A DNA stretch of 64,000 bases from Primulina eburnea (lineage: Eukaryota; Streptophyta; Magnoliopsida; Lamiales; Gesneriaceae): contig NC_133103.1 of assembly GCF_022965805.1 (NCBI RefSeq), forward strand, positions 44,809,610 through 44,873,609, given 5' to 3'. Of the stretch, positions 1 through 12,000 are shown in pieces (positions within the stretch are counted from its first letter, which is position 1; each line of letters starts with the position of its first letter). The notes beneath the pieces are model-generated. The model was not told where the DNA came from. It searched no databases and saw only the letters and a program-made list of their open reading frames with translations. The position numbers and the translations under genes were made by a program.

Positions 1-2220
1 TATAGTCCATACCCATGGTCAAGGCCAAAGGCCTTTGTTGTCTAGTTTTTGCTACGTATTGTATTATAAGTAAGATGGTGATGTGAGTTGACCACAGAGT
101 AATACAATGGTAACTTTGATGCAAGATTATTTTCTTGAACCGCTACTCATCATGTAAACCAAACATAACTTAAAAAAGGATGCTTGCTCGTAGGTTCACT
201 CTGATTGACGAAATTGATAATTTGAATTAAATATTTATGGTCCAACCACTAAACAATGAGCCATAAATTACAAGAAGGGTAAATATTGGCAAACCATTGA
301 AGCAAATATAGTGTTTATGCATTAAGTTCAAGTACAGTAGGTTTACTTGGCAACGCTTATGAGATTTCTACCAAGAAAAAATAAAGAAAAGTATTAATTT
401 TACGGGTCTCTACAGCTAAATATAATGACACAGCCTCCTCTTTTAGTAGCAAGTGACATTTGTAAATCATGCCAACCAGATGACGAACACATCATACAAT
501 ACAAATTAATCAACCTGAGGGAAAAACACTTACATTCTTAGCAAGAAAGAGGGGTCACTTCAGTCATCACTAATATGTTCTAGGCATCTAACATACTTAG
601 CACTTACTCAAATTTTTTATAAATTAAAGCCCATAGATACCGAAGTAGCCAAAGCCTCATTAAGTGTTCTAGCATGCTACTGAATATCTTCTCATACTTA
701 TTGCTTCTACAATCTACACATTTGAATCTTATTTCAGGAATTTTGTATGTGTCTGTCTTCTTTCGCTGGGATAATGACCAATATTTATAAGATCACTTAC
801 CCTTTGGACAAGTAATCAAACGGAGATGAACATGATTTTCATACTAGCTCCATTGCATAGAACAAGAGCTGCGTAAATGTGGAATAAACTAGAAACAGCA
901 TGCATTACACGGGTGAAGCAGACGGGGTTTGTGTAATGTTAGAAGATATTTAATAAAGATATATCAAATGTTTGAATTGTCAAGCGACAAATTTTAATTT
1001 TATATTTATTCTTTTATTTTTAGTAAGTGTAGAGATGCTTGTAACTGGAGTAGTTACTCCTCATTAATGTTGCTTTCCTGGGCTGGATTAATAGCTTTCA
1101 GAGCCAGCTTTTCAGCATATTCATCCATTTACTGTGTAAAATCGTTTTTAATATGTCTGTCTCCTATTATTTAATAAAGATTTTCCATCTATAAATAGGA
1201 TATGAGCCAGTGTTCAAAACCTGATGCCACTTCGAGGTGGATTTTAGGTAAATGACCAGCGATAAGATCACACGCAGTTCCCTTATCCAAAATATGTCAA
1301 TTTTTCTTTAATCCTTTTTTAACAGTTGCCATTTGCAAGCGTACAACTAAAAACGGAAAGGTTAGAAAAAATGGAGGTTATTACCCAACTTGAAAAAATA
1401 AATTTACTGATACTTAAGTTGCCATAAGTGGTTGTGTGCGGCGTGCGCTTAAGCCCAAGAACAAATAACTAAAACATGATTATGTGAGTATCGAAATAAA
1501 ACTTCTGCATACTTTGAAGTTTGAATCATTCCACAACCAATTCATACTTGTGGAAATTCTTCTGTCTTAGATGAAAGTGAGGGTTCTCTTGTAACGCACT
1601 AGAATTGCATTATCAGTACACACAAGAGTTCCAGTGCCTCGCCCCAACTTCTTGTACTTGATAGCTAAAGGCTCGCATACGGAAGAATTTAGGCAAGGGA
1701 AGCAAAGAAAACATGCTGTTGTGAATAGATTCACTAGCAAAAGGAAACACAGCAGAAAACCTAATCTTATTGTCATTATTTATATAATTATATAGCACGC
1801 TAATATTAAGATAAAAGCGATTTTTCTCTCTCTTAAAAATCCCATCTTTTATAAGCATCCAAACCCAGTCACAAAGTCACTGTTGTAACACAGAAACTGC
1901 CCTCTACTTAATTTCATATGAATTTGACCATTTACAGTTATGCTTCCCCTGGAGAAAATCAGCAAACAGTGTAACATATTACCATGCTAGATTAAGAACT
2001 ATGTAAAGTAAATGAACCTAGTAACATTTGCTCTTATTGATTCACCCATTAATTTGTAACAAAACAGTCAGAAAAACCAGAACTTCAGATGCTTCCTTGT
2101 TTTCGAGCCAGATTTAACCGGGAAATTCGTGCACCAAGAAAAAAATATAAGAGAGACAAACTAAGTAATTGAAAATAAATCCAAAACTTCGGGCGGGGCG
2201 AGTACGGTGAACCAACATAC
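1..2220 (-). other. Intron 1 (at least 2.2 kb) of the UBP16-like gene
   Basis: The stretch starts at the GTATGT donor (2220-2215) and I could not find the next expected exon (the rest of the MYND finger) on the minus strand down to base 1. The intron therefore probably continues beyond the window. A 69-codon ORF at 1567-1776 (minus) opens with a hydrophobic signal-like segment and has several cysteines, but nothing around it supports a separate gene. Confidence 0.5.
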
Positions 2221-2540
2221 CAGTAACGAACAGCTTTACATCTCTTGCAGCGCGTTGTAGTTGGACTAAAGCAGACCTCACACTGATACTGGAATTGCCG
2301 TTGGGGAGACGATCCCGGTACCATGGCCATCGGTTCCTCCTCATAGCCGCAGTAGGTAGCTAAGGCCTCGAGCTCGGCCCTAGCTGTCTCGCCCGATGCC
2401 AAGGCCAATAGCCTCTTGATCTCCTGCCTCCGTGCCACCGCGAGCCGCCATTTCCGGCGAGCAACAAACCACCCAACCACCACCACCACCACCACCACCA
2501 CACTGGACAACCACCACCCTAGATCCGCTCCCAAAAGCAT
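2221..2540 (-). CDS. UBP16-type ubiquitin carboxyl-terminal hydrolase, exon 1 (partial gene)
   Basis: Deubiquitinase of the plant UBP15/16 group, which removes ubiquitin with a C-terminal cysteine-protease domain; only the N-terminus is here. The exon starts at the ATG 2540-2538. It encodes a hydrophobic anchor (about residues 8-23, including nine consecutive valines from a GTG repeat), a basic stretch (RRKWR), a charged helix with EIKRLLALAS, and then the start of a MYND zinc finger with CEVC and CKRC pairs followed by KAVRY. Reading on in frame gives a tryptophan and non-family sequence, but a canonical donor GTATGT begins at 2220, so the exon ends two bases into a codon that would become the expected cysteine of the finger after splicing. 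Anchor, basic segment, helix and MYND finger in this order are known for the family. The catalytic Cys and His boxes lie outside the window. I am fairly sure of the family and less sure of the exact paralogue. Confidence 0.85.
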
Positions 2541-2897
2541 TTATTCATAAATAGCAATGATTTACAAAGCTTCCAGAAAAACCCAATTCCTCCACACTCT
2601 TAGATTACATCCCCCAACCCTAGCAACTAAAAAGAACCCCACGCAACAAAATAATCGATCGATCGACCGATTGAGAGATCCTCTCCAGCACAAGAAACTG
2701 CGAAAATCCTTCAAGAAATTGCTCCACACAGTGAGCCCCAGATTCTAAGATCGAGATTTAAGGGCTTTTCTTCAAAGCTTGACAGAGAAATTTTGTCCGG
2801 AAGGAAAGTATACAATAAAAAGGTAAGAAAATTATTGTACTTCGGAAATTATATTGTTCTCAGTTAACAATGGTATTCCAAAATACATTTTATTTTA
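2541..2897 (-). promoter_or_regulatory. 5' leader and promoter side of the UBP16-like gene
   Basis: DNA directly upstream of the exon-1 ATG. It is less AT-rich than the flanks as far as about 2760 and contains a GATC-type run near 2656-2670. I see no clear TATA box. The transcription start cannot be placed from sequence alone. The region ends at the insertion site of a MITE (2898), about 360 bp from the start codon. Confidence 0.35.
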
Positions 2898-3069
2898 GAA
2901 TATATATTATGTAAGACGGTTTCACGAATCTTTATTTGTGAGACGGAGATATTCAAGGTGAATAGTAATATTCTTAAGATAAAAAGTAATATTTTTTCAT
3001 AAAAGACCTAAATAAGATATTCGTCTCACAAAATACGACATGTTAGACCGTCTCACACGAGTTTTTGCC
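2898..3069 (-). mobile_element. MULE-type MITE, copy A
   Basis: Non-coding 172-bp element with a perfect 9-bp target duplication TTTATTTTA at 2889-2897 and 3070-3078. In the reference orientation (starting GGCAAAAACT) it lies on the minus strand. It keeps the family hallmarks: GTGAGAC/GTCTCAC arms near both ends and an internal AAAAAGTAATATT block. The start GAATATATATTATG is a decayed form of GAGTAAGTCTCATG seen in better copies. The 9-bp duplication points to Mutator-like transposase in trans. Confidence 0.85.
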
Positions 3070-3078
3070 TTTATTTTA

Positions 3079-4048
3079 AACTAAAATTACTTTTTTTATT
3101 TCTCAATTCAAATAACTTTTTAAAATATTAGTTTTATTAAAGATTTTAATACATTTAAATTCAATAGTTTTACCTAAATAAACTTTATTTAATAATTTTA
3201 GTAAAATTATAAATACAAAATATTAAGATCGAATATTAATTATTGAGTAAAATAAAATTAAAGATTTATTTAGGAACAATTAATTTTGGGACTTAATTTT
3301 GAGAAATTATAAAAATTCTTTCCTCAAAAGTCAAGGAACCATATTAATGATGACAAGAAACAAAAGTGGGGAAAAACAAGATTTAATATTTAAATTTAAT
3401 TTAATTTTGTTTGAAGAAAATGAATATAATTTTTTATTTATTTTAGTCAAAGTCACCAGATATAAGAACCTGTCAAAAAGAGCCATGTGGCATAAATTTT
3501 TATATATTATTTATTTACCCATATATTTAAAATATATATTCAAATTTAAATTTAGATTAAAGTGTTCTTTAAAGTTTAGAAAAGGTATGATAATATTCTT
3601 CTCAAAATAATTGAGTGTTCTATTTGACATGGTCCCGGATTGATTTTTGGTATTTCTACAAGTTCGCTGTTGGATTGAAGTATTTGATTTGAAATGAATA
3701 ATTTTGTTCAGATAAAAGTTTGAAAAATGGATTTGAAACGACGCTTATTTGGATCAACGAATTTCAAATATATTTAAATGTTTTTTTTTTTGTAATTTAG
3801 ATAAGCAAATTTTTTTTTTGTAATTTAGATAAGCAAAACCATAAATTTTAAATTGAGATCTTACATGTTTATATAGTATTTCATGTTAATTATTATGGAT
3901 TTCAAGTTCACCCGATAATTAGGTCATTTAAAATCATTTTATTTTTTATAATTGATGTGTGAATAAGTATGATATGAATTTAAGATTTCATGTAACGTTT
4001 CATTATAGCAATAAAACCATAATCGAAATCTGTTGATTTCAAATCAAT
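3079..4048. other. AT-rich intergenic DNA, no gene seen
   Basis: Very AT-rich sequence. A 103-codon ORF at 3299-3610 is lysine/phenylalanine/isoleucine-rich, as expected by chance in such DNA. At 3781-3837 a ~28-bp unit (T-run followed by GTAATTTAGATAAGCAAA) occurs twice in tandem. Confidence 0.5.
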
Positions 4049-4057
4049 CTTTTCAAA

Positions 4058-4218
4058 GGCAAAAACTTGTGTGAGACGGTCTCACGGGTCGTATTATGTG
4101 AGACGGATCTTTATTTGGATAATCCATGAAAAAGTATTACTTTTTATTGTGAATATGGGTAGGGTTGACCTGTCTCACAGATTATGATCCGTGAGACGGT
4201 CTCACATGAGACCTACTC
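4058..4218 (+). mobile_element. MULE-type MITE, copy B
   Basis: 161-bp element running from GGCAAAAACTTGTG to GAGACCTACTC, flanked by the perfect 9-bp duplication CTTTTCAAA (4049-4057 and 4219-4227). Both ends carry the near-palindrome GTGAGACGGTCTCAC. It has one internal AGTATTACTTTTT block and a GGGTAGGGTTGACC motif shared with copy F. Confidence 0.9.
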
Positions 4219-4311
4219 CTTTTCAAATGTACCCTCGTATTAGGTGTATTTCAAATACATCATATTAATAACATGGCTTCTATATGGATTAGCAGGAGAC
4301 ATATTTGAAAT

Positions 4312-4494
4312 GAGTAAGTCTCTTGTGAGACAGTCACACGGATATTTATCTGTGAGACAGGTTAACCTTACTCATATTCACAATAAAAAGTAATACTTGT
4401 AGTATAAAATGTAATACTTTTTTCATGAATGACCCAAATAGATATCCGTCTCACGAAATACGACCCGTGAGATCATCTCACACAAGTTTTTGTC
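4312..4494 (-). mobile_element. MULE-type MITE, copy C
   Basis: 183-bp element in the opposite orientation to copy B, only 84 bp beyond copy B's right target duplication. Perfect 9-bp duplication ATTTGAAAT at 4303-4311 and 4495-4503. It starts GAGTAAGTCTC and ends AAGTTTTTGTC, and holds two AAGTAATACTT-like blocks. Confidence 0.9.
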
Positions 4495-4633
4495 ATTTGA
4501 AATTCACTCAATATAAATTCATCTAAGCAATTAATTTGATTTAAAAATCATATATTTAAAAGTCATAACTTCAAATCTTTTTGGTCACATAAATCATAAA
4601 CATTAATATTTATCCGAAGTTTTTTAGAATATG

Positions 4634-4661
4634 GTGTGTGTGTGTGTGTGTATATATATAT
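4634..4661. repeat. Compound (GT)n(AT)n microsatellite
   Basis: About eight GT repeats followed by about five AT repeats. Simple-sequence DNA with no further annotation. Confidence 0.95.
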
Positions 4662-5539
4662 CCGAAATTTTTTCAAGTGATGTTTGAGCTTTGATGTCTC
4701 AAATTAGGATATTCATCCGGTATTCCAAATGTTGTGCTTTTTTTTTTTAGAAAAACAAGATTTACTAAATTTTTATTACCCAAAATTTTATCATAAATTA
4801 CATAGTTTATAAATTACATAGTTTAATATTTATTTTCAACAATATATCGGTGACATTTTAATGAATAAAATTTTAGAACTGAATTTTAAGTTCGAATAAC
4901 TCATGAACTACTTAAATAGAGATTAAGTTCATATTGTTGGAGTATCATTTTATCGTACCAAATATGCCACGGAAGTTTAAAAATTTTAGTTTTGACGTTC
5001 AAAACATTCCTTGAGCGTTGGTAGTATTTAAAACATTCATAGAGTGTTTAGATATGTTTAACTTAGCGTATTTAACGTCGGCTTCGACTATTCCGATTTT
5101 TAAGCGGATATAACACTTCTTGTAATTTCATACAAATGGATCTCCCCTTTGATCGTCTAATCAGGTCCACGATCGAATACTGGATTCCTTGTTTATATCG
5201 TACTAGATATCTTAAACAATTTTACGTCGAGACTAGATTGCTTGAATTCCAGAAATACGACAATGTGGCCGTGGTAGTGGCTTTGAATTTTCTTGTGAAA
5301 AATGGGGTGGCCGAGATTGCTTTGAGTTAAGAGAGGAGAAAAATTCTGCCAAAATCTGAATGTAAAACTTGTGTATTTCATATGACATCTAATTAAATAT
5401 TTATAAACTTTGATTTCTGAGCACATCAAGAATCTCGCTCATATTAGAATTCATAATTCTATTCCCAGCAAGATTTCTATATTCATTAATTAATTAAAAT
5501 TCTTATGTTTTAAATATCATGCAAAGTCAACTTTTGATA
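4662..5539. other. Gene-poor spacer, nothing recognised
   Basis: AT-rich spacer between the MITE pair and the tandem duplication. A 64-codon ORF at 5136-5330 (plus) resembles no family I know, and its overlapping antisense ORF is equally open, so neither is called as a gene. Confidence 0.4.
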
Positions 5540-7187
5540 ATTAACGATGATACAAATCTCAATCATATAATGAAAATTGAAACTGATCCCTTTTTTTCAA
5601 TTGCCAGTTTTGTGAACTTCTTTATTAAAACAAGTAGTTTCACTCTCCTAAATTAGTTAGCAGTTAAACTAGCTTCTATAACTTTCAATATATGAAATCC
5701 ACTTTTAAACTCGTTTATAAACCATTTGTTTGATCTCCATCAAACTATTGTCGCAAAATTCAACTATTTGAATTTGATCATCTCAAAAGGAATATAGAAT
5801 CCGATACTTATTTGACCCTCAATAGTTTATGAATAATTGCTAGTCTTGGTTGCACAACTTCATGTAATTCAGAATAAAATTTATTCTTATGCATGATTAC
5901 CCTGATTAGCCTCATTTTTTTAATTCACATCTTGATCAAGAATGTTAGAATTGAAGTCTGATTGCACCCATCAGGTCATAGTGAAAGCGTCTAGTAGCAT
6001 CATCTCATGATCCTCTAGGTATCACTGATAGTACATACAAGAACCATAAGTTATGGTTAACGTACAGTAATGTGCAATCATTAGCAAATCGAGAATTGCA
6101 AATGAATTCGATAATCATGTGATATATCTTTAGGTAATAACAGTGACATAGTATATGCAATTGAGGAAACACATTTTCAAAATTCACATGTTTTATTCTG
6201 ACCAGATATTTATTGCATTATTAACTCATCATTTCACATAGTATATTTTCACCCGTAGGCAAATGGTAAATCCCTGACTACAATGTATTTGCTCCTATGT
6301 ATTTCGAAATTACATCCAACCTCACCATCCGATGACCCTCAATGGAGTTGATTAACGGATCAAAGTGCATGCTAATATGTAGAGCCTATACATTGTCCTA
6401 TATCAAATGACTAATGATGTACAACCATAACCGCAGACAATTTCACTCGATAAGTGATAACCACTTGGACAGTTCAAGGGAGGTTTGTTCAATGCATCAT
6501 CAAACGATTATCCATCTATATGAATGGACATCTGCATGCCCTTACCAATGAAACATGGAGTTTAAATCACAGATGCAAATCTCAAGCTCAAGCAATCTTT
6601 ATCCATATTTTATGTGCCTGATTCGACTAAAAATATGTTTAGAATATATGACACACTTCTTAAAGAGTTTCATGATCTTACGTTGAGAGGCAGACCTCAT
6701 GGTACCTATAGTATATTCAAGAATTTTATCTATGCAGTTTGTATTGTATACATGTAAAGTAAATGACATAATTGGATAAAATCATAAAGTCTTATTAAAA
6801 TAAAATTGTTTTTATATAAGAATCAATAAAGCTCAACATACAAGTTGATTCGCTAGACACCTAATCTAACATATATACTTTTCCTTAGTCCCAATAGAGT
6901 GCTACTTGTTCTTAAATCAGCTTAATTATACCCTTTTTTAAAAAAAATGCGATTATTACATACAAGGACGCACAAATACACAATATAATCACAATACTCC
7001 TCAGATCATATCTTATCTTTATATACATTATCTTATTATATTCATATTTTTAATAAATACAAAAAAAATATATCAGAATACCTAAAAAAATTTATATTGA
7101 GAAAATATATATGTGTGTGTGTGATTACTCCTCGGATCATTTCTTAACTTTATATACATTATCTTATTATAAGTCATATTGGTAATA

Positions 7188-7368
7188 GAGTATGTCTCTT
7201 GTGAGACTGTTTCACGGATCTTTATGAGTGAGATAAATCAATAATGTTCATATTTACAATATAAATTAATAATTTTTGCATGAAAAATAATTTTTTTCAC
7301 GGTGGACCTAAATAGAATATTCGTATCAGAAAATTCACTTGTTATACCGTCTCACATGAGTTTTTGTA
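7188..7368 (-). mobile_element. MULE-type MITE, copy D
   Basis: 181-bp element with target duplication TTGGTAATA (7179-7187) and TTATTAATA (7369-7377), 7 of 9 matching. It is orthologous to copy E, because both sit at the same place in the tandem duplication. The near-repeat at about 7040-7060 (TTCATATTTTTAATAAATAC) is the same local sequence without the MITE and so acts as an empty site. Confidence 0.8.
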
Positions 7369-7426
7369 TTATTAATAAATACAAAAAATATATATGAGAA
7401 TACCTCAAAAAAATTATGTTGAGAAA

Positions 7427-7433
<7 letters not shown>

Positions 7434-7517
<84 letters not shown>
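7434..7517. repeat. (TA)n microsatellite, about 84 bp
   Basis: Uninterrupted TA run, the longest simple repeat in the window. It produces spurious Ile-Tyr ORFs in two frames, which are not genes. The equivalent place in copy B holds only a short run near 15424. Confidence 0.95.
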
Positions 7518-7521
<4 letters not shown>

Positions 7522-8759
7522 GGACGTAGACTAATTTCATTTATTCTGCACAAAAAAGTCATATGAAAGAAGACAGTAGAAGCACATCTTTAGCTGCAAG
7601 TTTCCAAACACGTCCAATTCAAACTCCATTAATTTTCTTATCGAAACCCAAATTTTAACAAGTTCTTTTTATTTTTATTTTCGGAATATCATTTACAAAA
7701 ATGTTCGTAAAAACAATGTTATGTAAGAATTTTTTTTTACTCGGTTAAAAAAATATAATATTTTTATTATAATAAATTTAATTCAGGGAAAATAATTTTT
7801 TTGATTATCTAACTTGTCTAAGTATGGGTTTTGATCCATTCATTTTTAAATTTTTGATTGGAACACTAACTTTTATTATTTTTTTTGTCTATTTTGGTCA
7901 AGTTACTGACTTGACATCATACACGTCAGCAATTTTCGGTACTATGTCAGTATTTTCCAATGACATATAATTATTTTCTGATGCAATACCAACATTCGAG
8001 CGAAATATGATTGAAATCCAAAAAAAAATCCAAGAATTACACAAAAACAAATTGAAAATTTAATCAATCAAAACCTAAAATTGAAAAAGTTCGTAAACCC
8101 AAAGAGTTAATTGTTAATCAATTAATCAATTCAAGATCTCTATAGAATATTCAATTAGAATCATGTGCATTTATTAGTCATCACTAATAACATTATTATT
8201 TAATTATTATATTTTAAATTTACTAAATAAATAATTGCTGACTCATTAAAACCCCGATCGACGATCATACAGCGCCAATGTACCGATGATACAAATCTAG
8301 ATCATATAATGAAAATTGAAAATTTCGAAGTCCAAAATTTCCACTGATCCATTTTTGGCAATTGTCAGTTTTGTGAATTCTTTCACCAAAACAAGTAGTT
8401 TTACTCTTTTCACTTAATTTACAGTAAGCTAACTTCCACAACTTCCAATATATGAAATCCACTTATAACTCTTTTATAAACAATCTGTTTGATCTCAATC
8501 AACTACCTCGCCAAATTCAACTCCTTGAATTTGAAAATCTCAACGGGAATACAAAATCCGATACTTATGTGACGTTCAATGGTTTATGGATAACAGCTAG
8601 CCGTGAGTGCACAACTTCATGTGATTTAGAATAAAATTTATTCATGTGCGGGATTATTAATTAGCCTCAGTTTTTTCATCAACATCTTAATCAAGAATGT
8701 CAGAACTGAAGTCTGATTGTATCCATCAAGTCACATGATTATCTAGGTATTACTGATAG

Positions 8760-10624
8760 TGTAATATCCCAACCTTTTATTATGTTAATCCTTATGGTTT
8801 ATTATTGTTATGATAATGTTTTATGCTTTACTGGTTGAGATTATGTTGAATGATTACTGGTTATGGATATCTTTATTGAAATGGTTATTGTTTTGGTATT
8901 ATGTTCATAGTTGGTGATGATTATGGAAATGAATGGGTAGAATAGAAAGTTGACTTGAGCCAAATAAAAAATGGAAGTGCAGAAATGGTATGACAAGTGT
9001 GGCAGTAGTTGTGGTTTTTAGTATAATGTTTTGTATATTGATCCAATTGATGTGAGGCCACTTTCATTAGAAATATAAGAAATAAGGCTATAACTTTCTT
9101 ATTTTGAGTTTTGTTCAAATCCTTAGGAAAGACGAGCCAAAAGCGGCGCGAAGTGTGTCGTGTGTTTCGTTGTTCCTACACTGACACATGTTGAGATAAT
9201 TGGCATAACTTTTTACTCAGACCTCCAATGGACCTGAAATTTGGGGAGATAAAAGAAAACACATAGGGCTACAACTTTCATGTTTACAACTTTTGCAAAT
9301 TCGGAAGTAAAACTGAGTTTTGGACAGAATGAGGCGCGCCACCGCTCCATGGCGCGCGGGGTGCTGATTTTTGGGTTTTTGGCAGCAAGGGGCGCGCATA
9401 TGCGCCGGAAAAGTCGCGCATATGCGCCCAGCAGTCTGTATAAAAATAAAAAACACGTTTTTAGGCAATAAAAGGTTTATATATTGTCTTGGATAGGGCT
9501 TATTCTTATTTCCACTTCTCTTTGATCGATCAAACCCTTCCTCTCTCAAGTTTCTTCCCTTCAATTCTTCACTCCAAATTTAAGGATCATAGCATATTTC
9601 TTAGTTGTTCCTACCTAAATCTTCAAACTTCAAGGTAAGAACTTACTATTCTTGGAGTTTATAAGGGTTTGGAGTATTGAGGATTAAGTTGGGTTCATGA
9701 TTCGTTGGATTATTGGAGATGATTTATGATTGTGATTGTGATTATTGTTGTAGGATTCATTCAAGCTCATCATAGCCATCATAGTGATTGTGGAGTGTAA
9801 GTAGAAACTTCTCCTTATGCTCACATGATAAATATATGTATATAAGCCATATTTATTGATAATTAGCTCCTTTCATTGGTATATACTTGATTGATATATT
9901 GTTATGTGTTCATTGTTCAAGTATTTTCATTGGATTCATTGATCAAGGAGCTAATAAAGCATTGTGTCCATCAAGTGTTTGGTAAAATGCCTCAATGAAG
10001 TTTCCTATGATTAAAGCCAATGAATGATAGTAATTCATGCATGTCATTGGCCAATCACATGATTCTAAAGTATCTCTCACGGTATTGATATTTATATCAA
10101 AGAGATACTTGCCACAGGTCACAGGTCACAGTACTGTCATTTCCTTCCTTTAATTCATGATATTATACCCTTTACATTAATTGGAGATTTATGATTCATT
10201 CTTTACCGCCATTGCCACAGCCATGACCTAAGCCAAGCTATGTATATGTAATTGCTATGTACAGCTTCTTACTTACTGAGATTATTCTCATTCCAGTTAT
10301 GTCATGTGATGCAGGTGATAAAAAGGACTGAAATGGATTGTTCAAAGCGGGGGAAGTCATATAAGAGGCCAAGGGAAAGACTTTCTAACATGTCTTTTTT
10401 TATTAGGGTGGAGTGAACATATATAAAGTTTTAAAAACACAATGTATTTGGTTGAATGTGTTGGCTTGTAGTTATGTGTTGGAGGATATTTTGTGAATGT
10501 TCATATATATTAGTATAGATTATGTTTATGATGTAAAGGATATATTGTTCTTTCCCTTTTAAATGCTAAGGCTTCCGCATATGGTAATTAGTTAATGTTA
10601 TTGTCATTGGAGTGGGTTGTTTCA
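8760..10624 (+). mobile_element. Solo LTR, alpha family (Ty3/gypsy)
   Basis: 1,865-bp LTR beginning TGTAATATCCCAACC and ending GGGTTGTTTCA, flanked by a perfect 5-bp target duplication GATAG (8755-8759 and 10625-10629). No internal domain is present, so it is the product of LTR-LTR recombination. Its ends match the LTRs of element alpha (TGTAATATCCCAACG ... GTGGGTTGTTTCA in element orientation). A GC-rich cassette lies at about 9331-9431, followed by TATAAAAATAAA at about 9440 and the conserved AAACACGTTTTT. The corresponding place in the left duplication copy (about 6015-6045) is uninterrupted. Confidence 0.9.
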
Positions 10625-12000
10625 GATAGTGTCTACAAGAACATTAAGTTATGGTTAATAAACAGTAATTTGCAACAACTGGTATAACGAGAGTTGCAAA
10701 TGAATTCGATAATAATGTGATATATTTGGGTAATAACAATGACATGATATATGCAAGTGAGGAAACACATTTCCAAAATGCACATGGCTTACTCTGACCA
10801 GAGATTCTTTGTACTATTATCTCATCAAGTCATGTAGTGTATCTTCACATGTAGACAGACGGCAAATTCCCGAATACAATGTATTTGCTTTTATGTATTT
10901 CGAATATGCACTCAACCTCGTCCATGTTGATCCTTAATCGAGTCGGTAAATAGATCAAAGTACATGTTAGTATGTAGAGCCTTTACATTGTATCGGGTAA
11001 AAGGACTAGGTGTACAACCATAACCGCAGATAATTTCACTCAATAAGTGATAACCACTTGGACAGTCCGATGGAGGTTTGTTCAGTGCATCATCAAACGA
11101 TTACTCATCTATATGAATGGACATCTTCATGTCCATACCAATGAAACACGGAGTTTAAATCATAGATGGTAGTCTCAACCTCAAGCGACCTAATTGGATG
11201 AAATCGTAAACTATTATTAAAATAAAATTATTTTACCTAAAAGTCAATAAATCCCAACACAAAAGTTGACTCGCTAGACATTTACTCTAACACATATATT
11301 TTTCCTGAGTTTTAATAAGTGCTACTTGTTCTTGAGTCAGCTCAATTATACCTTTTTTTACAAAAAAAAAATGCGATTATTATATTACAAGTACGCACAA
11401 ATACACAATATAATCACAATACTCCTCGGATCATATCTTAACTTTATATACATTATCTTATTATAAAGTCATCCACATTAGCAAATATATTTCCTCCAAA
11501 TATTTGTGGGCTCCATGATCCACATCATCAATCAAATATTCCATTACTCAAATATCCCACATTTCACGATCAAATATCACACCAACCAAATATTTATAAA
11601 TCTCAGTGTCACATTAATTAATATTTTATTTTCATTTAAACAAAATAACTTACAATTTTATAAAAAAAATCATTTCACCACTTTAATTAATTTAATCTAT
11701 TATTTAGTATTATATTTTTATTCAAATATAAAATTATAAAGTTTATAACGATTATTTTTGTAAAATTAATTCGTAAAAAAATAAAATTAATAAAATTAGA
11801 AAGTTTATAACAAACTACACAAAATTAATTTACCACAAAACTACATTTATAACATTAATAATAAAAAATTACAAACTATAAAACAACATTTTTAACAATA
11901 ATAATTGAAAATTAGTAAATCACGAAGATACTAAAAAATATGACATGAAAACATAAATTACAAACCACCCATATAGTAAAATACACCAGTCATTCACTCA

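Larger units (their letters stand above)
5540..8135. repeat. Tandem duplication, left copy (A)
   Basis: Non-coding unit whose sequence recurs in the same order from 8281 to about 16060. Landmarks shared by both copies: GATACAAATCTNNATCATATAATG near the start, CATCATCAAACGATTA, AGTGATAACCACTTGGACAG, the MITE at 7188, CTAATTTCATTTATTCTGCAC, and GATTTTTTTACTCGG-like sequence near the end. Copy A lacks the solo LTR and the Harbinger element found in copy B, so it works as a paralogous empty site. Within it, a shorter stretch (about 7000-7117) is repeated from about 7124, before the MITE. Confidence 0.75.

Noticed and set aside
1567..1776. 69-codon minus ORF with a signal-peptide-like start and several cysteines
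   Set aside because: It lies in the long intron of the UBP16-like gene, resembles no peptide family I know, and an overlapping frame is equally open. Kept only as a remark.
5136..5330. 64-codon plus ORF
   Set aside because: No family resemblance, an antisense ORF of the same size overlaps it, and no supporting signals are visible.
7335..7562. Ile-Tyr repeat ORFs
   Set aside because: Direct translation of a (TA)n microsatellite.
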